This document shows positions 18,357 through 27,476 of a DNA stretch of 64,000 bases, in pieces; within the stretch, counting starts at the first letter, position 1; each line of letters starts with the position of its first letter. The notes beneath the pieces are model-generated. The model did not search any database. It saw only the letters and a list, made by a program, of their open reading frames with translations, and was not told the origin of the DNA. The translations under genes and the position numbers were made by a program. The DNA comes from DASVTU01 sp036387415 (GTDB taxonomy: Bacteria; Acidobacteriota; Blastocatellia; Pyrinomonadales; Pyrinomonadaceae): positions 248,001 through 312,000 of the forward strand of contig DASVTU010000033.1 of NCBI GenBank assembly GCA_036387415.1, in the 5' to 3' direction.

Positions 18357-21300
18357 TTACTGACCGAATCGCGCGCGATATTCGCCGGAGAGGAGAAAGC
18401 CTTTGACCATCTCTGCGCGATGGAAATCGCCTTTGAACTGGTTGAGTTTATTCAACCAGAAGTTGAAGCCGTTGAAGTTGTTGTCGGGCGCGGCGTCGGG
18501 GTCGCGTCGGAGGTAGCCGAAATATTGCATGAGGACGAAGGCGCGGTTGAACTCCTGTCGCTTGAGCGTCTCATGTTCGACAACCTGCCGGAGCACTGCT
18601 GCGCGCGTGGCGGTCTGCGCGTTGAGACTATCGACCAACGCATTGCGCTCGGCGGCGTCAGGCACGAAGCCTGCGGTGACAAAGAGCGTATCCACATATT
18701 CGGCGTTGGTCTTGCCGTCGTAGATGTCGCGGAACGACTGGCGCGCAACCCACTCTTCGATGAAGGCACGTCGGTTGTCTTCGAGTTTCTGTTCCCACCC
18801 TTTCATGTCGACCACGACATCCTGCCCAATCTCCTGCGTGTCGGGGACAAACTCCGCGAGGCGCGGCATGCGTCCGTAGCTCGCCTTGTACATGCGATAG
18901 ACGAGGTATCCGGTCTGCTGAAATTCGATGGAGAGGAAGAAGGCCGCTGACGTGTTGGCGCGTCGGTAAGCGATGCAGGCCGCGTCGCTGCCGCAAGCGG
19001 CAATCTGGTTCGTCCAGTAGGCGAGGCCGGAGGCATCGGGTAGACGGCTGAAGAAGTCCGCGTAGTGCGCCTTGACGAAGAACTGCGCGCCGTCAATCGG
19101 ATTGGCGACGGACGCCGAATTGTCGTTGTCAATGATAGTCAAGACGGCGGTGTTCGTGTTGCCGAGCAAGATGCCCTGCGCGTTGGAGAGGACGAGGTTG
19201 AGAGTCTCGTCGCCTTCAATCCACGAATCGTCGTTGATAAGAACGTTGAAGCTCTTGCTGTTCTGACCAGCAGCAAAGCGGAGTTTGCCCATCGTCAGCG
19301 TGTAATCGGAGCGCTCCGATGCGCTGACACTGACCGTCGCGTATTGCACGACCGCCGCGCTGGAAACGTCGCCCGAACGCGTGACAGTGATTTGCACGCT
19401 GCCTTCGCCCTCCTCGACGCTGTAGTTCGGTTCGCTAAATTGCAGCGCATTGACGACGGGTGTCGGCGTGGCGCTCGGCGTCGGAACCGGCGTCGGTTGA
19501 GGCATGGGCGTGGGTGTTGGTGTCGGCGTTGCTGTTGGCGTTGGTGTTGGCGTCGGTATAGGTGTTGGCGTCGGCGTTGGTGTGGCCGATGGTGTGGGGA
19601 CAGGCGTCGGCGTTGGTGTCGGAATGGGAGTCGCCACGGGTGTCGGAGTTGGCACCGGAGTCGCCACAGGTGTCGGTGTCGGAGTGGGAGTTGCGACGGG
19701 CGTTGGAATCGGCGTCGGTGTGGCGACGGGTGTCGGCGTCGGCGTCGCTTCCGGTGACGGTGTTGGCGTTGGTGTCGGCGAGGGAGTGGTTGTTGTCGTT
19801 GGGACGGGCGGATAGTAAGGGCTTGTGCGGTCGATGAACGTGATGCCCTCAATCTTTATGTCGTCGTTGCTTTCGAGCAAGGCGGGGTCTTCGATGCTGA
19901 CTCCGTCGCCCAGAGAGAGCGGACTCATCATCGAAGCACCCCAGACGCCGAGCGCCTCGCCGGAAAAGATTGTCTTGCCGGAAACGTCGCCCGTGCCTTC
20001 GACGATGCCTTCACGATAAAAGGCCGTACCCGGACTCGTCACGCCTGCTTCCAGAGCATTTGAGGTGACGCGCATTTTGCCGCCGGAACTTTGCAGACAA
20101 CTCTCTTCGACGTAGCTATCGACGAGAATATGACCGTCAGGCCACACGCTGCCGTCGGTCAGGATATGACCATCGGTAAGAATAATGCCGTCGGTCAGGA
20201 TAATGCCGTCGGTGAGAATGATACCGTCGGTAAGGATGATGCCGTCGGTAAGGATGATGCCGTCGGTGAGGATGATGCCGTTATTGAACACCGCATATTC
20301 GAGAAACGCGCCGGACTGGTCGAAGAGATTTAGTTTGAGGTCTTCTTTGAGGTCGCTGAGCATCACTCCGTCTTTCAATAATCTACGGGGAGTAATTTCA
20401 TCATCGTCATCATCGCCACCGCTATCATCATCGTCGCTCGCGCGGCGCGTGTTCTGTGCGAGACGCACGGCGGCATAGCCGTTGACGAGTCCCGCGCCTT
20501 GCGCCAGCATGCTTTCAATCTGACTCTTCGAGGCAAGCGACGGTAATCGCTGCGCGGTCAGACGCAAAAGACCCTTGATTTGATTCGGTTTCAAATCCGG
20601 GTTCGCTTCCAGCATTAGGGCGGCGATGCCCGCCACCATGGGAGCCGCGAACGACGTGCCGGAGAGTTGGCAGTAGGCTTTGGGCGTGCCGCCCGACGCC
20701 GTGTTGGGAACCACCGCGCCGGGGATGAGTTCGGTCGTCAGGGTGGCGGTTTGGCGTGGGGCCGCCGCGACAATCTTGGTGCCGGGCGCGACCAAATCAG
20801 GCTTGACGACGCCATCAACCAACGTCGGGCCGCGCGAACTGAAGGAAGCGACTTCGAGGTCGGTGCGACGGAGCGGTGCCGGATTGGCGACGACATCCGA
20901 AACCCATTCGCCTTTCGCGTTTTGGTGCCATTTCAGAATCGTCTCGACGGGGTTCTTGGTGGCGCCCACGGTAATCACGTAGGGGTCGTTGCCGGGGCTG
21001 TGGATGCTGCCGTAAACCGTTTGATAGATTGGCTTTCCGGCGGCGTCGTAGCCCGTCACGACATCGTTGTGGCCGGAGTTTCCGGCGGCGGCAACGACGA
21101 CGATTCCGGCGTCGATGGCTCTCTCGGCGGCCTGACAGAGCGGGTCAACTTTGTAGCTCTGCAAGACGGGCGCGCCGAGGCTGATGTTCATCACCTTGAT
21201 GTTGTAGGTGTCTCGAATCGAGATGGCGTAGTCAATCGCCTTGATGACGTTGCTGATATTGCCGACGCCCTGCCAGTCGATGACCTTGAGCGAGACGAGA

Positions 21301-22109
21301 TTCGCCATCGGAGCCATGCCGACGAAATCGCCGTAGTTGCCAGGATACCACTCGACGCCGTTCTTGTCCTTCTGTTGCGAATTGTAGCCGTTGCCCGCGA
21401 TAACCCCCGCGACGGGTGTGCCGTGGCCGTAGTCGTCGTAGACGCTGCTGCCGAGATTGCCGTCCTTCTTTCCGGCAAAATCCTTGAAGTGGAGGATGCG
21501 CTTGGTAGACGTTCCAGCCACTTTGAACTCGTCGTAAATGCTGCTCCCACTACTACTTGAGGTGATACCGGAATCGAGCACGGCGACGCCGATGCCTTCG
21601 CCGTCGAGCGCCGGATAGGTTTGGCCGGAACTGCTGGCGGCGGGCTTTCTGAGTTGGTCTGTGCCGACGATGACGTTGGCTGCGTCGAGACTGGCGCGCG
21701 TCTCGCGGTCGGGCGTGATGTAGACGACGCGGGCATCGTCTGCGAGTTTGTTGATGCGCGCGAGCGGCATTTCGACGAGTAGCGAGTTGATGCTGCTGAA
21801 CTGGTGCAGGACTTTGCCGCCATGCTGCCGGATGAGTGCAAAGTGGCTTTTGTCCGGCGTTTTCGTGGTTTGCACGATGACCCGATGCGCGCGGTTCGCA
21901 CCTTCGTCGTCCGCGACGAGCGAAACGAGGTCGGGCGGCAACTTCGACGCGCCCTTGTCAAAATTCTCTGCATCTTTGGATGCCCCTGCTGCGCGGCGCG
22001 GGGTAGACGACGCCTGTGCCGTAAAGTGTTGTGCGAGGGGAAGTTGGCCTAAAGTCAGCGACGTTAAAAGGGCGGCCAGCAGGAGTCTTTTGAGAAATAT
22101 CGGCTTCAT
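18357..22109 (-). CDS. Secreted S8 subtilisin-like protease with hexapeptide repeats, Pro/Thr linker, Calx-beta and DUF4214
   Basis: The 1250-residue product is an exported serine protease. The ATG at 22109 starts a clean signal peptide; the open frame extends 48 codons further without signal-like features. A prodomain-like stretch precedes the S8 domain, whose triad is Asp179 (VLDSGI), His229 (HGTPVAG) and Ser486 (SGTSFAAP). After an Asp-rich loop come nine hexapeptide units, six of them GIILTD. A long Thr-Pro linker (about 19500-19800), one Calx-beta repeat and DUF4214 follow. HGTPVAG instead of the usual HGTHVAG is a mild deviation. The Thr-Pro linker suggests a spacer between the catalytic head and a surface-anchoring tail. 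It is related to 3038-7039 but has a different middle section. Confidence 0.93.
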   Translation of the reverse strand: MKPIFLKRLLLAALLTSLTLGQLPLAQHFTAQASSTPRRAAGASKDAENFDKGASKLPPDLVSLVADDEGANRAHRVIVQTTKTPDKSHFALIRQHGGKVLHQFSSINSLLVEMPLARINKLADDARVVYITPDRETRASLDAANVIVGTDQLRKPAASSSGQTYPALDGEGIGVAVLDSGITSSSSGSSIYDEFKVAGTSTKRILHFKDFAGKKDGNLGSSVYDDYGHGTPVAGVIAGNGYNSQQKDKNGVEWYPGNYGDFVGMAPMANLVSLKVIDWQGVGNISNVIKAIDYAISIRDTYNIKVMNISLGAPVLQSYKVDPLCQAAERAIDAGIVVVAAAGNSGHNDVVTGYDAAGKPIYQTVYGSIHSPGNDPYVITVGATKNPVETILKWHQNAKGEWVSDVVANPAPLRRTDLEVASFSSRGPTLVDGVVKPDLVAPGTKIVAAAPRQTATLTTELIPGAVVPNTASGGTPKAYCQLSGTSFAAPMVAGIAALMLEANPDLKPNQIKGLLRLTAQRLPSLASKSQIESMLAQGAGLVNGYAAVRLAQNTRRASDDDDSGGDDDDDEITPRRLLKDGVMLSDLKEDLKLNLFDQSGAFLEYAVFNNGIILTDGIILTDGIILTDGIILTDGIILTDGIILTDGHILTDGSVWPDGHILVDSYVEESCLQSSGGKMRVTSNALEAGVTSPGTAFYREGIVEGTGDVSGKTIFSGEALGVWGASMMSPLSLGDGVSIEDPALLESNDDIKIEGITFIDRTSPYYPPVPTTTTTPSPTPTPTPSPEATPTPTPVATPTPIPTPVATPTPTPTPVATPVPTPTPVATPIPTPTPTPVPTPSATPTPTPTPIPTPTPTPTATPTPTPTPMPQPTPVPTPSATPTPVVNALQFSEPNYSVEEGEGSVQITVTRSGDVSSAAVVQYATVSVSASERSDYTLTMGKLRFAAGQNSKSFNVLINDDSWIEGDETLNLVLSNAQGILLGNTNTAVLTIIDNDNSASVANPIDGAQFFVKAHYADFFSRLPDASGLAYWTNQIAACGSDAACIAYRRANTSAAFFLSIEFQQTGYLVYRMYKASYGRMPRLAEFVPDTQEIGQDVVVDMKGWEQKLEDNRRAFIEEWVARQSFRDIYDGKTNAEYVDTLFVTAGFVPDAAERNALVDSLNAQTATRAAVLRQVVEHETLKRQEFNRAFVLMQYFGYLRRDPDAAPDNNFNGFNFWLNKLNQFKGDFHRAEMVKGFLLSGEYRARFGQ
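19500..19800. repeat. Thr-Pro linker-encoding repeats inside the protease gene
   Basis: Degenerate 6-nt multiples encode Thr-Pro dipeptides interrupted by VA, PI and PS on the minus strand. It is a low-complexity linker, prone to length change. Confidence 0.85.
20152..20283. repeat. 18-bp tandem repeats encoding GIILTD hexapeptides
   Basis: Imperfect 18-bp units (minus strand; + strand looks like GATGATGCCGTCGGTAAG) give six GIILTD copies and three variants (GHILTD, GSVWPD, GHILVD). Units differ at third positions, so the array is not freshly duplicated. Confidence 0.9.
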
Positions 22110-22547
22110 TATGGAGGTCTCTGTTTGATTGTTCGTCTGCTTTTTGCGGGTTTTGCCGATGCAAATTTCGAGGTCGGCGGTAATTATTGAATTTGAAATC
22201 GTTAGCTCGCGCAGAGGGCGCACGACACTCTTTAAGCGAGCCACGTGCCGCACCGATGGTAGGAGTTAAATATTGCAATAGCTAGATTTATAAGAAACTG
22301 GAAATGCTTTCGGCGGTTCCGTTAGGTCAGTATGACCAATCGCGAAGGGCTTTTCTTTCAAGTTGACCGCATCGTCGAGACTGATTTGCGGGCTGAAAAG
22401 AGGTGCGGCGGAAGGCGAGAAACACTTATGGAAGACTAATTTGCGTCGGGCAAGGCGTGCGTATCGCTGATGTGAAGATGAAAAGCCGAAGGCCAGCCAC
22501 ACGTTCATAAACGTGTGGCTGGCCTTCAGCAGTTAACTCTTGTGCTT
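22110..22547. other. Intergenic region upstream of the subtilase
   Basis: No convincing gene is seen. It must hold the minus-strand promoter of the subtilase. An AT-rich patch with TTGCAATA and TTTATAAG lies near 22270-22295. The long hairpin at 22488-22527 belongs to the upstream transcript. Confidence 0.5.
22488..22527 (-). terminator. Long perfect hairpin terminator after the DJ-1/ferritin-like gene
   Basis: An 18-bp perfect stem (22488-22505 with 22510-22527) closes a four-base loop. On the minus strand it is followed by GGCTTTTC. It lies 20 bases past the stop at 22548. Confidence 0.85.
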
Positions 22548-23642
22548 TCACGCACTTGCGACAGCGGTTCCGGTGGTCGGGGCTGCGGGTTCCGCTTTTT
22601 TGACATCGGGACGCGCGTGGTAGAGGTCGGCCACGTTTTGCTCGTCTTTGGCGAGGTCAACTTCTATTTCGTCGTAAATCGCCGTCGTCACGGGGTCGGT
22701 AAACTGCACGCTGAGGTTGAAGGCATCGACGACGCCCGTCTGTAGGTCGCCGAGCGCGCGTTGGAGCAGCGCAGTGTCGCTGCTTCCCTGCACCCAACTC
22801 TTGAGGGTCGCCCACGCGCCGCTTCCCGCCGCCTGAAAACTCTCCTCCGCGCCAAGCGACGCCAAACGCCCTTCGAGCAACTGTATGTGCCGACGCTTGT
22901 TGGTGCAGATTTGGTTAAAGAGGGTCTTGATTTCGTTGTCGGTCGCCTTTTCCGCGTAGTGCTCAAAGGCGGTCAGGGCGTAGCGTTCGCCGCGTAGAGC
23001 CGTGTTGATGCCGTCAACGATTTCGTCCTTAGTCGAACCGCCCCATTCCTCCGCCAGTTGCCACCAATCGGCGTTGGCGTTCGTCTCTTCGGGGAGGTCA
23101 ACGCCTTTGATGCTGAGGCCGAGACGACGCATGATGGCGGCTGTGAAGACGGGCAAATCGCCCGGACGCCGCGACGTGAGCAGATTTCCGTCGGCGACTA
23201 CGGGAGCATCCTCATAGTTTGCGCCCGCGTTCTGCATGTCTTTACGAATCGCGCGGAAACCCGTCGCACGTTTGCCACGTAGCAAATCGCCCTCAATCAA
23301 CACTTGCGGCCCGTGGCAGACGGCGGCCACCAGTTTTCCCTGCTCCACGGCATCCTGCACGAAGCGCACGGTCTTCATATTCGTCCGCATGCGGTCGGGA
23401 GCCATGCCGCCGGGGATAATCACTGCGTCGAAGTCTGCGGCGCGTGCGTCGGTGGTGGTTGCGTCGGGTTTGATGGAAAGTTTGCCCTGCTTGCCCAAGT
23501 AGGTTTCATTCATGCGCGAGCCGAGCACGGTCACTTCCGCGCCCGCCTTCGGCAAGGCCGCATAAGGAATCTGAAATTCCACGTCCTCGACCATGTTTTC
23601 GATAAGGATGGCAATCTTCTTCGTCTGGTTCTTCTCCGTCAT
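22548..23642 (-). CDS. DJ-1/PfpI-family protein fused to a ferritin-like (DUF2383/DUF892-type) domain
   Basis: Two recognisable domains sit in 364 residues. Residues about 8-178 are a DJ-1/PfpI class I glutamine-amidotransferase-like domain with the nucleophile elbow AVCHGP (Cys109, His110), Glu15, and the family strand DFDAVIIPGGMAPD. Members act as protein or glyoxal deglycases or stress chaperones. Residues about 200-335 form a four-helix ferritin-like bundle with Glu/His metal-ligand candidates (GERYALTAFEHYAEKA and RRHIQLLE). An Ala/Pro tail ends the protein. AAGGAG lies ten bases before the ATG. No signal peptide, so cytoplasmic. The fusion suggests coupled stress repair and iron or peroxide handling; that is inference. 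Confidence 0.9.
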   Translation of the reverse strand: MTEKNQTKKIAILIENMVEDVEFQIPYAALPKAGAEVTVLGSRMNETYLGKQGKLSIKPDATTTDARAADFDAVIIPGGMAPDRMRTNMKTVRFVQDAVEQGKLVAAVCHGPQVLIEGDLLRGKRATGFRAIRKDMQNAGANYEDAPVVADGNLLTSRRPGDLPVFTAAIMRRLGLSIKGVDLPEETNANADWWQLAEEWGGSTKDEIVDGINTALRGERYALTAFEHYAEKATDNEIKTLFNQICTNKRRHIQLLEGRLASLGAEESFQAAGSGAWATLKSWVQGSSDTALLQRALGDLQTGVVDAFNLSVQFTDPVTTAIYDEIEVDLAKDEQNVADLYHARPDVKKAEPAAPTTGTAVASA

Positions 23643-23865
23643 AACGTTTTGACTCCTTCGGACTACTTTTGCATGTGAAAGACGAAGCGCCGGAGCGTCC
23701 GTCCGCGATTTTCAATGTTTCAGAGAGAGAACCGCAACTCGTATGCCAACGCAGAATGCACGCCGGAGGCGTCGTTTCCGTCAAAATCGACCGGAATCGC
23801 TTACAAACCCGTACAGCGACGGGCGCATGTCTGTTCGCTTACGTTACTGATAAACGCATGGCCGT

Positions 23866-24429
23866 TCACTTTTCGCCGCGCACGATTTTGAGTTGTTTGA
23901 TAAACATGCCGACGGCATCTTCGGCTTTGGTGAGTTCTTTCTCGGTCTGCCAGATGATGCGCGGGCGCGGGTCTTGCGGCGACCCGTTGAGGACGACGAA
24001 CATTTCGCCGTAGACGTAAGGCTGTGCGGGCATGAACGAGGGGCTTTCGCGCAGGACGTTGAAGACGATGATGAAGTCGGCGTCCGCCAGTCGCTCGACG
24101 GCTCCGAGGCTGCGGTGAGAGCGGATGTACTTATTCAGTTTTCTGCCGATGATGTTGTGTGCGTACTGATGACCGAAGCGGCGCGTGGTCTGCGATTGAT
24201 AAATCGTCGAGAGAACGCTGTGCGCCGAGCCGCGACTATCAATCAGAGAATTTCTATTCGTCAGTAACAGAGCACGCCGACGATTCTTAATCTCCGACAG
24301 AGAACCATAGATAACTTCGCGCGGTCTGGCGTTTGAAGTCTCAGGTTGCTGCTGCTGCGCCGTCGCTGCGACCAACGCGCCGCCAAGCAGCGCCGCGACC
24401 AACAGCACGCACATGACAGCATCACGCAT
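23866..24429 (-). CDS. Secreted protein of unknown function
   Basis: The 187-residue product starts at the ATG at 24429, with AGGGAAG upstream; another ATG at 24456 would add nine residues ahead of the signal peptide. A hydrophobic signal sequence ending ALVAATAQ is followed by a Gln-rich start of the mature protein. A mixed alpha/beta region follows, with AVERLADADFIIVFNVL and YGEMFVVLNGS. The latter resembles small periplasmic DUF4136-like proteins, but too weakly to name. It precedes the DUF4350-like gene on the same strand by 54 bases in transcription order (24484 stop to 24429 start), so co-transcription is plausible. Confidence 0.75.
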   Translation of the reverse strand: MRDAVMCVLLVAALLGGALVAATAQQQQPETSNARPREVIYGSLSEIKNRRRALLLTNRNSLIDSRGSAHSVLSTIYQSQTTRRFGHQYAHNIIGRKLNKYIRSHRSLGAVERLADADFIIVFNVLRESPSFMPAQPYVYGEMFVVLNGSPQDPRPRIIWQTEKELTKAEDAVGMFIKQLKIVRGEK

Positions 24430-24483
24430 GTGATTCGACTTCCCTAACCATCTCATCCAAATTTTCGTACGGGCGTCGTCTCG

Positions 24484-25422
24484 CTAATCTTTCAGCAAGC
24501 CGGAGAGCCAGTGGAGGACGTTGAGCAACAGTTGATGATTCTGCGCGGCGACCGGCGCATTCATGCCCATTGGTTGCTTATTCGGCCCGGCAAGTTGCGC
24601 GGAAAACATCGCGGCCTCGCCGAAAGCCGCGACACGTCCCTTGCCGAAACGCAACACCGCACCCTGAAACCATCCCTTCACGGGGACGCGCGGCGTCTCA
24701 TCCTTGAACTGCCACGCCACCTCCGGCATCAACGAAATCACCTTGTCGCCAAAAACCAGAAGTGGCTTCGCATCCTTGTCTGCTTGAAACGCCGACCCCG
24801 TAAACGTCGCCACCGATTCGACGCGTTCGGCCTTTGTCCGACCGTTGGTAATCGCGTGGTCGATGAGCGTTCCGTCCGCGCGTTTGAAAATCATCGTGCC
24901 GCTCGCGGCATTCGGCTCGACGGCGAAACCGTTGTTCCAACGCAGTCCGAAGGCGGCGGCCAGTTTTTCCACCGCGCCCGGCATCGGCATGTGGTCGGCG
25001 ATAAGCAACAACGCGCCGCCACCCTTCACCCAATCCCGCACCGCCGCAACTTCCTCGTCCGTGAAGGCCGAAGGCGTCGGGAGCGACCAGTCGTCTTTGG
25101 AGTTACGTTCGGCGAGCGAATTGGCGATGACGAGTATGCGAATCTCTCGCAGACTCTCACGGCTAAACTTCGAGGTGAAAGGCTTGACGACGTAACCGTC
25201 GCGCCTGAGCAGTTCGGCAAACGGCTTATAGCGTCCCTCGGCGGTATGAAAGTTAAAATGAGCCTCGTCCAATCCGACCACGGGGCCGCGCGATTCGGTA
25301 TAAGCGGGCTTCTCAATGCGTGGCTTGAAATCGGGGTCGCCGACCTGCTGCGCCCGTAGCTCGCCCGACGCGGCGACACACGCCGTTAGCACGAACGATA
25401 ACAGGAGCTTCGACTTTCTCAT
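24484..25422 (-). CDS. Secreted DUF4350-like protein (ThuA/GATase-like fold)
   Basis: The 312-residue protein starts at the ATG at 25422, preceded by GAAGGGAACG, and has a signal peptide ending around GELRAQQ. The mature part reads LDEAHFNFHTAEGRYKPFAELLRRDGY, then ILVIANSLAERN, then EEVAAVRDWVKGGGALLLIADH. This is the order of DUF4350 and related class I GATase-like sensor domains, which lack the amidotransferase Cys and bind ligands or sit beside transporters. No GldG or ABC partner is next door. The AGFP-like C-terminus ends NHQLLLNVLHWLSGLL, typical of the family. Probably periplasmic; ligand unknown. Confidence 0.8.
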   Translation of the reverse strand: MRKSKLLLSFVLTACVAASGELRAQQVGDPDFKPRIEKPAYTESRGPVVGLDEAHFNFHTAEGRYKPFAELLRRDGYVVKPFTSKFSRESLREIRILVIANSLAERNSKDDWSLPTPSAFTDEEVAAVRDWVKGGGALLLIADHMPMPGAVEKLAAAFGLRWNNGFAVEPNAASGTMIFKRADGTLIDHAITNGRTKAERVESVATFTGSAFQADKDAKPLLVFGDKVISLMPEVAWQFKDETPRVPVKGWFQGAVLRFGKGRVAAFGEAAMFSAQLAGPNKQPMGMNAPVAAQNHQLLLNVLHWLSGLLKD

Positions 25423-25587
25423 TTTGAAAGCGTTCCCTTCATGAAAGCATCTCTTTCGTTCGAGAGTTGGAGAGTCGTCCGGCACGGACGACAGACTTAC
25501 GGAACAACGCACCGGACGCTTTGCCACGGCGGGTCGTTTCGTTTCATCGGTGACGTTCACCGGAGGAGCGCGGCGCTGGTTGTTTGT

Positions 25588-26211
25588 TTATGCTGCCGGA
25601 CGGAGAAGGCCGCGAAAGATGCCCTGCACGGCGACCCTCGAAGCGTGTAAGCGAAGGGGCGCGAGTTGCGAGTTGGCGGGGCGCAGTTCAACTTCGTGTC
25701 CCATGCGATGAAGGCGTTTGAGTGTAGCGCGGCTGCCGTCAACGAGTGCGACGACGATTTCGCCCTCGCGTGCTTCGACGCGATTTTCGATGAGCGCGAT
25801 GTCGCCGTCGCAGATATGCTCGTCAATCATCGAATCGCCTTCGACGCGTAGCGCGTAGATTTGATTGGGACGCACGCGTCCCAGAAGGAAGCGCGGCACG
25901 GTAATCGTTTCGGAATCTTCAAACGTGTCGAGCGGTGTGCCCGCCGCGACGCGACCGAGTAGAGGTACGTCGCACGTCGCTTCGGTCGGCGCGTCTTCTA
26001 CCTGCACGCTCAAGCCGAACGCACCGTCGGGACGACGACGCGCGAGGAGTCCACGGCGTTCGAGGGCTTCGATGTGTTTGGCGATGGTGGCTTTGGAAGA
26101 GACGCCGAAGTGTCGCGCAATCTGCGCGTATGACGGCTCGTAGCCGTGACGCCCGATGAAGCGCGTGATGTATTCGAGAATCTCTTTCTGGCGTTGCGTG
26201 CGGGGCTGCAT
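25588..26211 (-). CDS. lexA: LexA repressor
   Basis: LexA represses SOS genes and cleaves itself when RecA is activated. The 207-residue protein has an N-terminal winged HTH (YAQIARHFGVSSKATIAKHI) and a C-terminal S24 peptidase domain. The cleavage site is Ala90-Gly91 (VAAGTP). The catalytic pair is Ser127 (EGDSMID) and Lys165 (ATLKRL). The recognition helix differs from the enterobacterial one, so its operator is probably different. The start is uncertain: two in-frame GTG codons (26223, 26220) lie just upstream and have the better AAGGA spacing. A good -35/-10 pair lies at 26289-26317. Confidence 0.95.
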   Translation of the reverse strand: MQPRTQRQKEILEYITRFIGRHGYEPSYAQIARHFGVSSKATIAKHIEALERRGLLARRRPDGAFGLSVQVEDAPTEATCDVPLLGRVAAGTPLDTFEDSETITVPRFLLGRVRPNQIYALRVEGDSMIDEHICDGDIALIENRVEAREGEIVVALVDGSRATLKRLHRMGHEVELRPANSQLAPLRLHASRVAVQGIFRGLLRPAA

Positions 26212-26288
26212 GTGGTTCACCACCTATCCTTCAAACGACGAGCCGAACCGAAATAGCGCGTGTGAATTCTTCATTGGAATCCGGCTGA

Positions 26289-26317
26289 ATTCTAAGACGC
26301 GTTTGCGGAAGCGTCAA
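26289..26317 (-). promoter_or_regulatory. Predicted lexA promoter with possible operator
   Basis: On the minus strand TTGACG (26317-26312), a 17-base spacer and TAGAAT (26294-26289) form a strong sigma-70-type promoter. Two AGAATTC copies lie at and just after the -10 box and could be an autoregulatory operator. That part is speculative. Confidence 0.6.
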
Positions 26318-26348
26318 GCTTCACGGTTTCCGCACCGCTTGATGAAAG

Positions 26349-26520
26349 CAGTAGACGGTAGACAGTAGCGAGTAGCCAGTAGAAAAACGCTCGCTTCGTT
26401 CTGTTCTTTGGTATAAAAGCCATTGATATAGAAACAGTAGAAAAGCATTCCACGTTCTTTAATAGAGACTACGGAAAACCATTCTGTCGTTTTCATGCTG
26501 GCTACTGACTACTGCCTACT
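26349..26520. repeat. Intergenic heptamer-array element, family A copy 2
   Basis: The left arm 26349-26383 is exactly five 7-nt units: CAGTAGA, CGGTAGA, CAGTAGC, GAGTAGC, CAGTAGA. The right arm 26500-26520 is GGCTACT, GACTACT, GCCTACT, inverted relative to the left. The AT-rich core contains another CAGTAGAAAAGCATT stretch shared with the 61.4 kb copy. It lies between the Ysc84-like gene stop (26525) and the lexA promoter. Confidence 0.8.
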
Positions 26521-26524
26521 TCCT

Positions 26525-27304
26525 TTACGGTTTCTTCACCGAGTAGCGGCTGAGCGTCAGCGGAAATGTGCGCGTGTTCGAGGGAATACTCGACATGCTG
26601 ATGCCTTCGGCGACGACGGCGGCGGCCTTCTGACCATAGAAGGCTTCGTTGAGGTCGTTGTCGGGCGTGATGGCGACGCCCTTGAGAGCCGCGCCGATGA
26701 ATGCGCCCTTGCTGCGCGAGTAGGAGAGGATGCCAGCGTCGAGCGTCAGGTTGGTCGAGACGCTGGCGGCGCGTCCGACAGGTCCCGCCGCGATGCTCGC
26801 CTCGCCACCAATCTCGAACTTATCCTCCATCAATCCCTTCAACGCTTCGTCGTTCATAAACAGCAAAACGTAGTCGGTCTTGTCTGCGCCGATTTGCGGG
26901 CCGACGCTGCCGCCGCCGAGATTAAAGAAGACGGGCGCGCTCCAACCGCTCTGCGTGCGGCGACTCACGACTCCCTGCCCTTTGCGTCCGCCGAGAATGA
27001 ATGCCGCTTTGAATACGTCTGGAAACACGGCGACAGCCTCCGCGCCGTCGAGCAACTCACGCGGAATCGCCTTGTCCGGCACACGCATGATTTCGGTGAA
27101 GACTTTCGCCGCATCCCTCGAATGTCGTGCGGCGTCGCCCGCGCGCTTGCCTCTGATACGCATCGTCGTGGTGCGGCTGCGCGTCTGCGCGTTGGTTGGC
27201 GAGTTGGTGTTCTGCGTGGTCGTTGTCGCCGTGCTTGTCCAACCCGACGTGAGAGCCAACGTGCACACAACCGCGACGACGGCAGTCTTCCATAAACTCT
27301 TCAT
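26525..27304 (-). CDS. Secreted Ysc84-type lipid-binding-domain protein
   Basis: The 259-residue protein starts at the ATG at 27304, which has AGGAGG eight bases upstream. A signal peptide (about 1-25) and a Thr/Arg-rich linker precede a Ysc84/SYLF domain. Visible hallmarks are AIPRELLDGAEAVAVFPDV, KAAFILGGRKGQGVVSRR, PVFFNLGGGSVGPQIGAD and GPVGRAASVSTNL. In eukaryotes this domain binds phosphoinositides; in bacteria it is common as a periplasmic protein of unsettled function. Full length for bacterial members. The stop codon is next to the right arm of a heptamer repeat. Confidence 0.88.
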   Translation of the reverse strand: MKSLWKTAVVAVVCTLALTSGWTSTATTTTQNTNSPTNAQTRSRTTTMRIRGKRAGDAARHSRDAAKVFTEIMRVPDKAIPRELLDGAEAVAVFPDVFKAAFILGGRKGQGVVSRRTQSGWSAPVFFNLGGGSVGPQIGADKTDYVLLFMNDEALKGLMEDKFEIGGEASIAAGPVGRAASVSTNLTLDAGILSYSRSKGAFIGAALKGVAITPDNDLNEAFYGQKAAAVVAEGISMSSIPSNTRTFPLTLSRYSVKKP

Positions 27305-27476
27305 TTCACTATTCCTCCTAGATGAATTGATAAGAACGCACACAGGCGAAGACGGCCAAGCGCATCCTCGCTTCAAAAACTTTTCATCCGGGGAGATGAC
27401 CTCGATGGCGTGCGACGAAAAGATACTACACCAGATGCTCGTCTATCCCGGTATAAAACGTCGCCGCCGCTCCGTA

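Noticed and set aside
19500..20290. CRISPR-like repeats
   Set aside because: The repeats are in frame, encode Thr-Pro and GIILTD units and have no unique spacers.
22266..22508. Small minus-strand open frame
   Set aside because: It overlaps a terminator hairpin and lacks motifs or a ribosome site.
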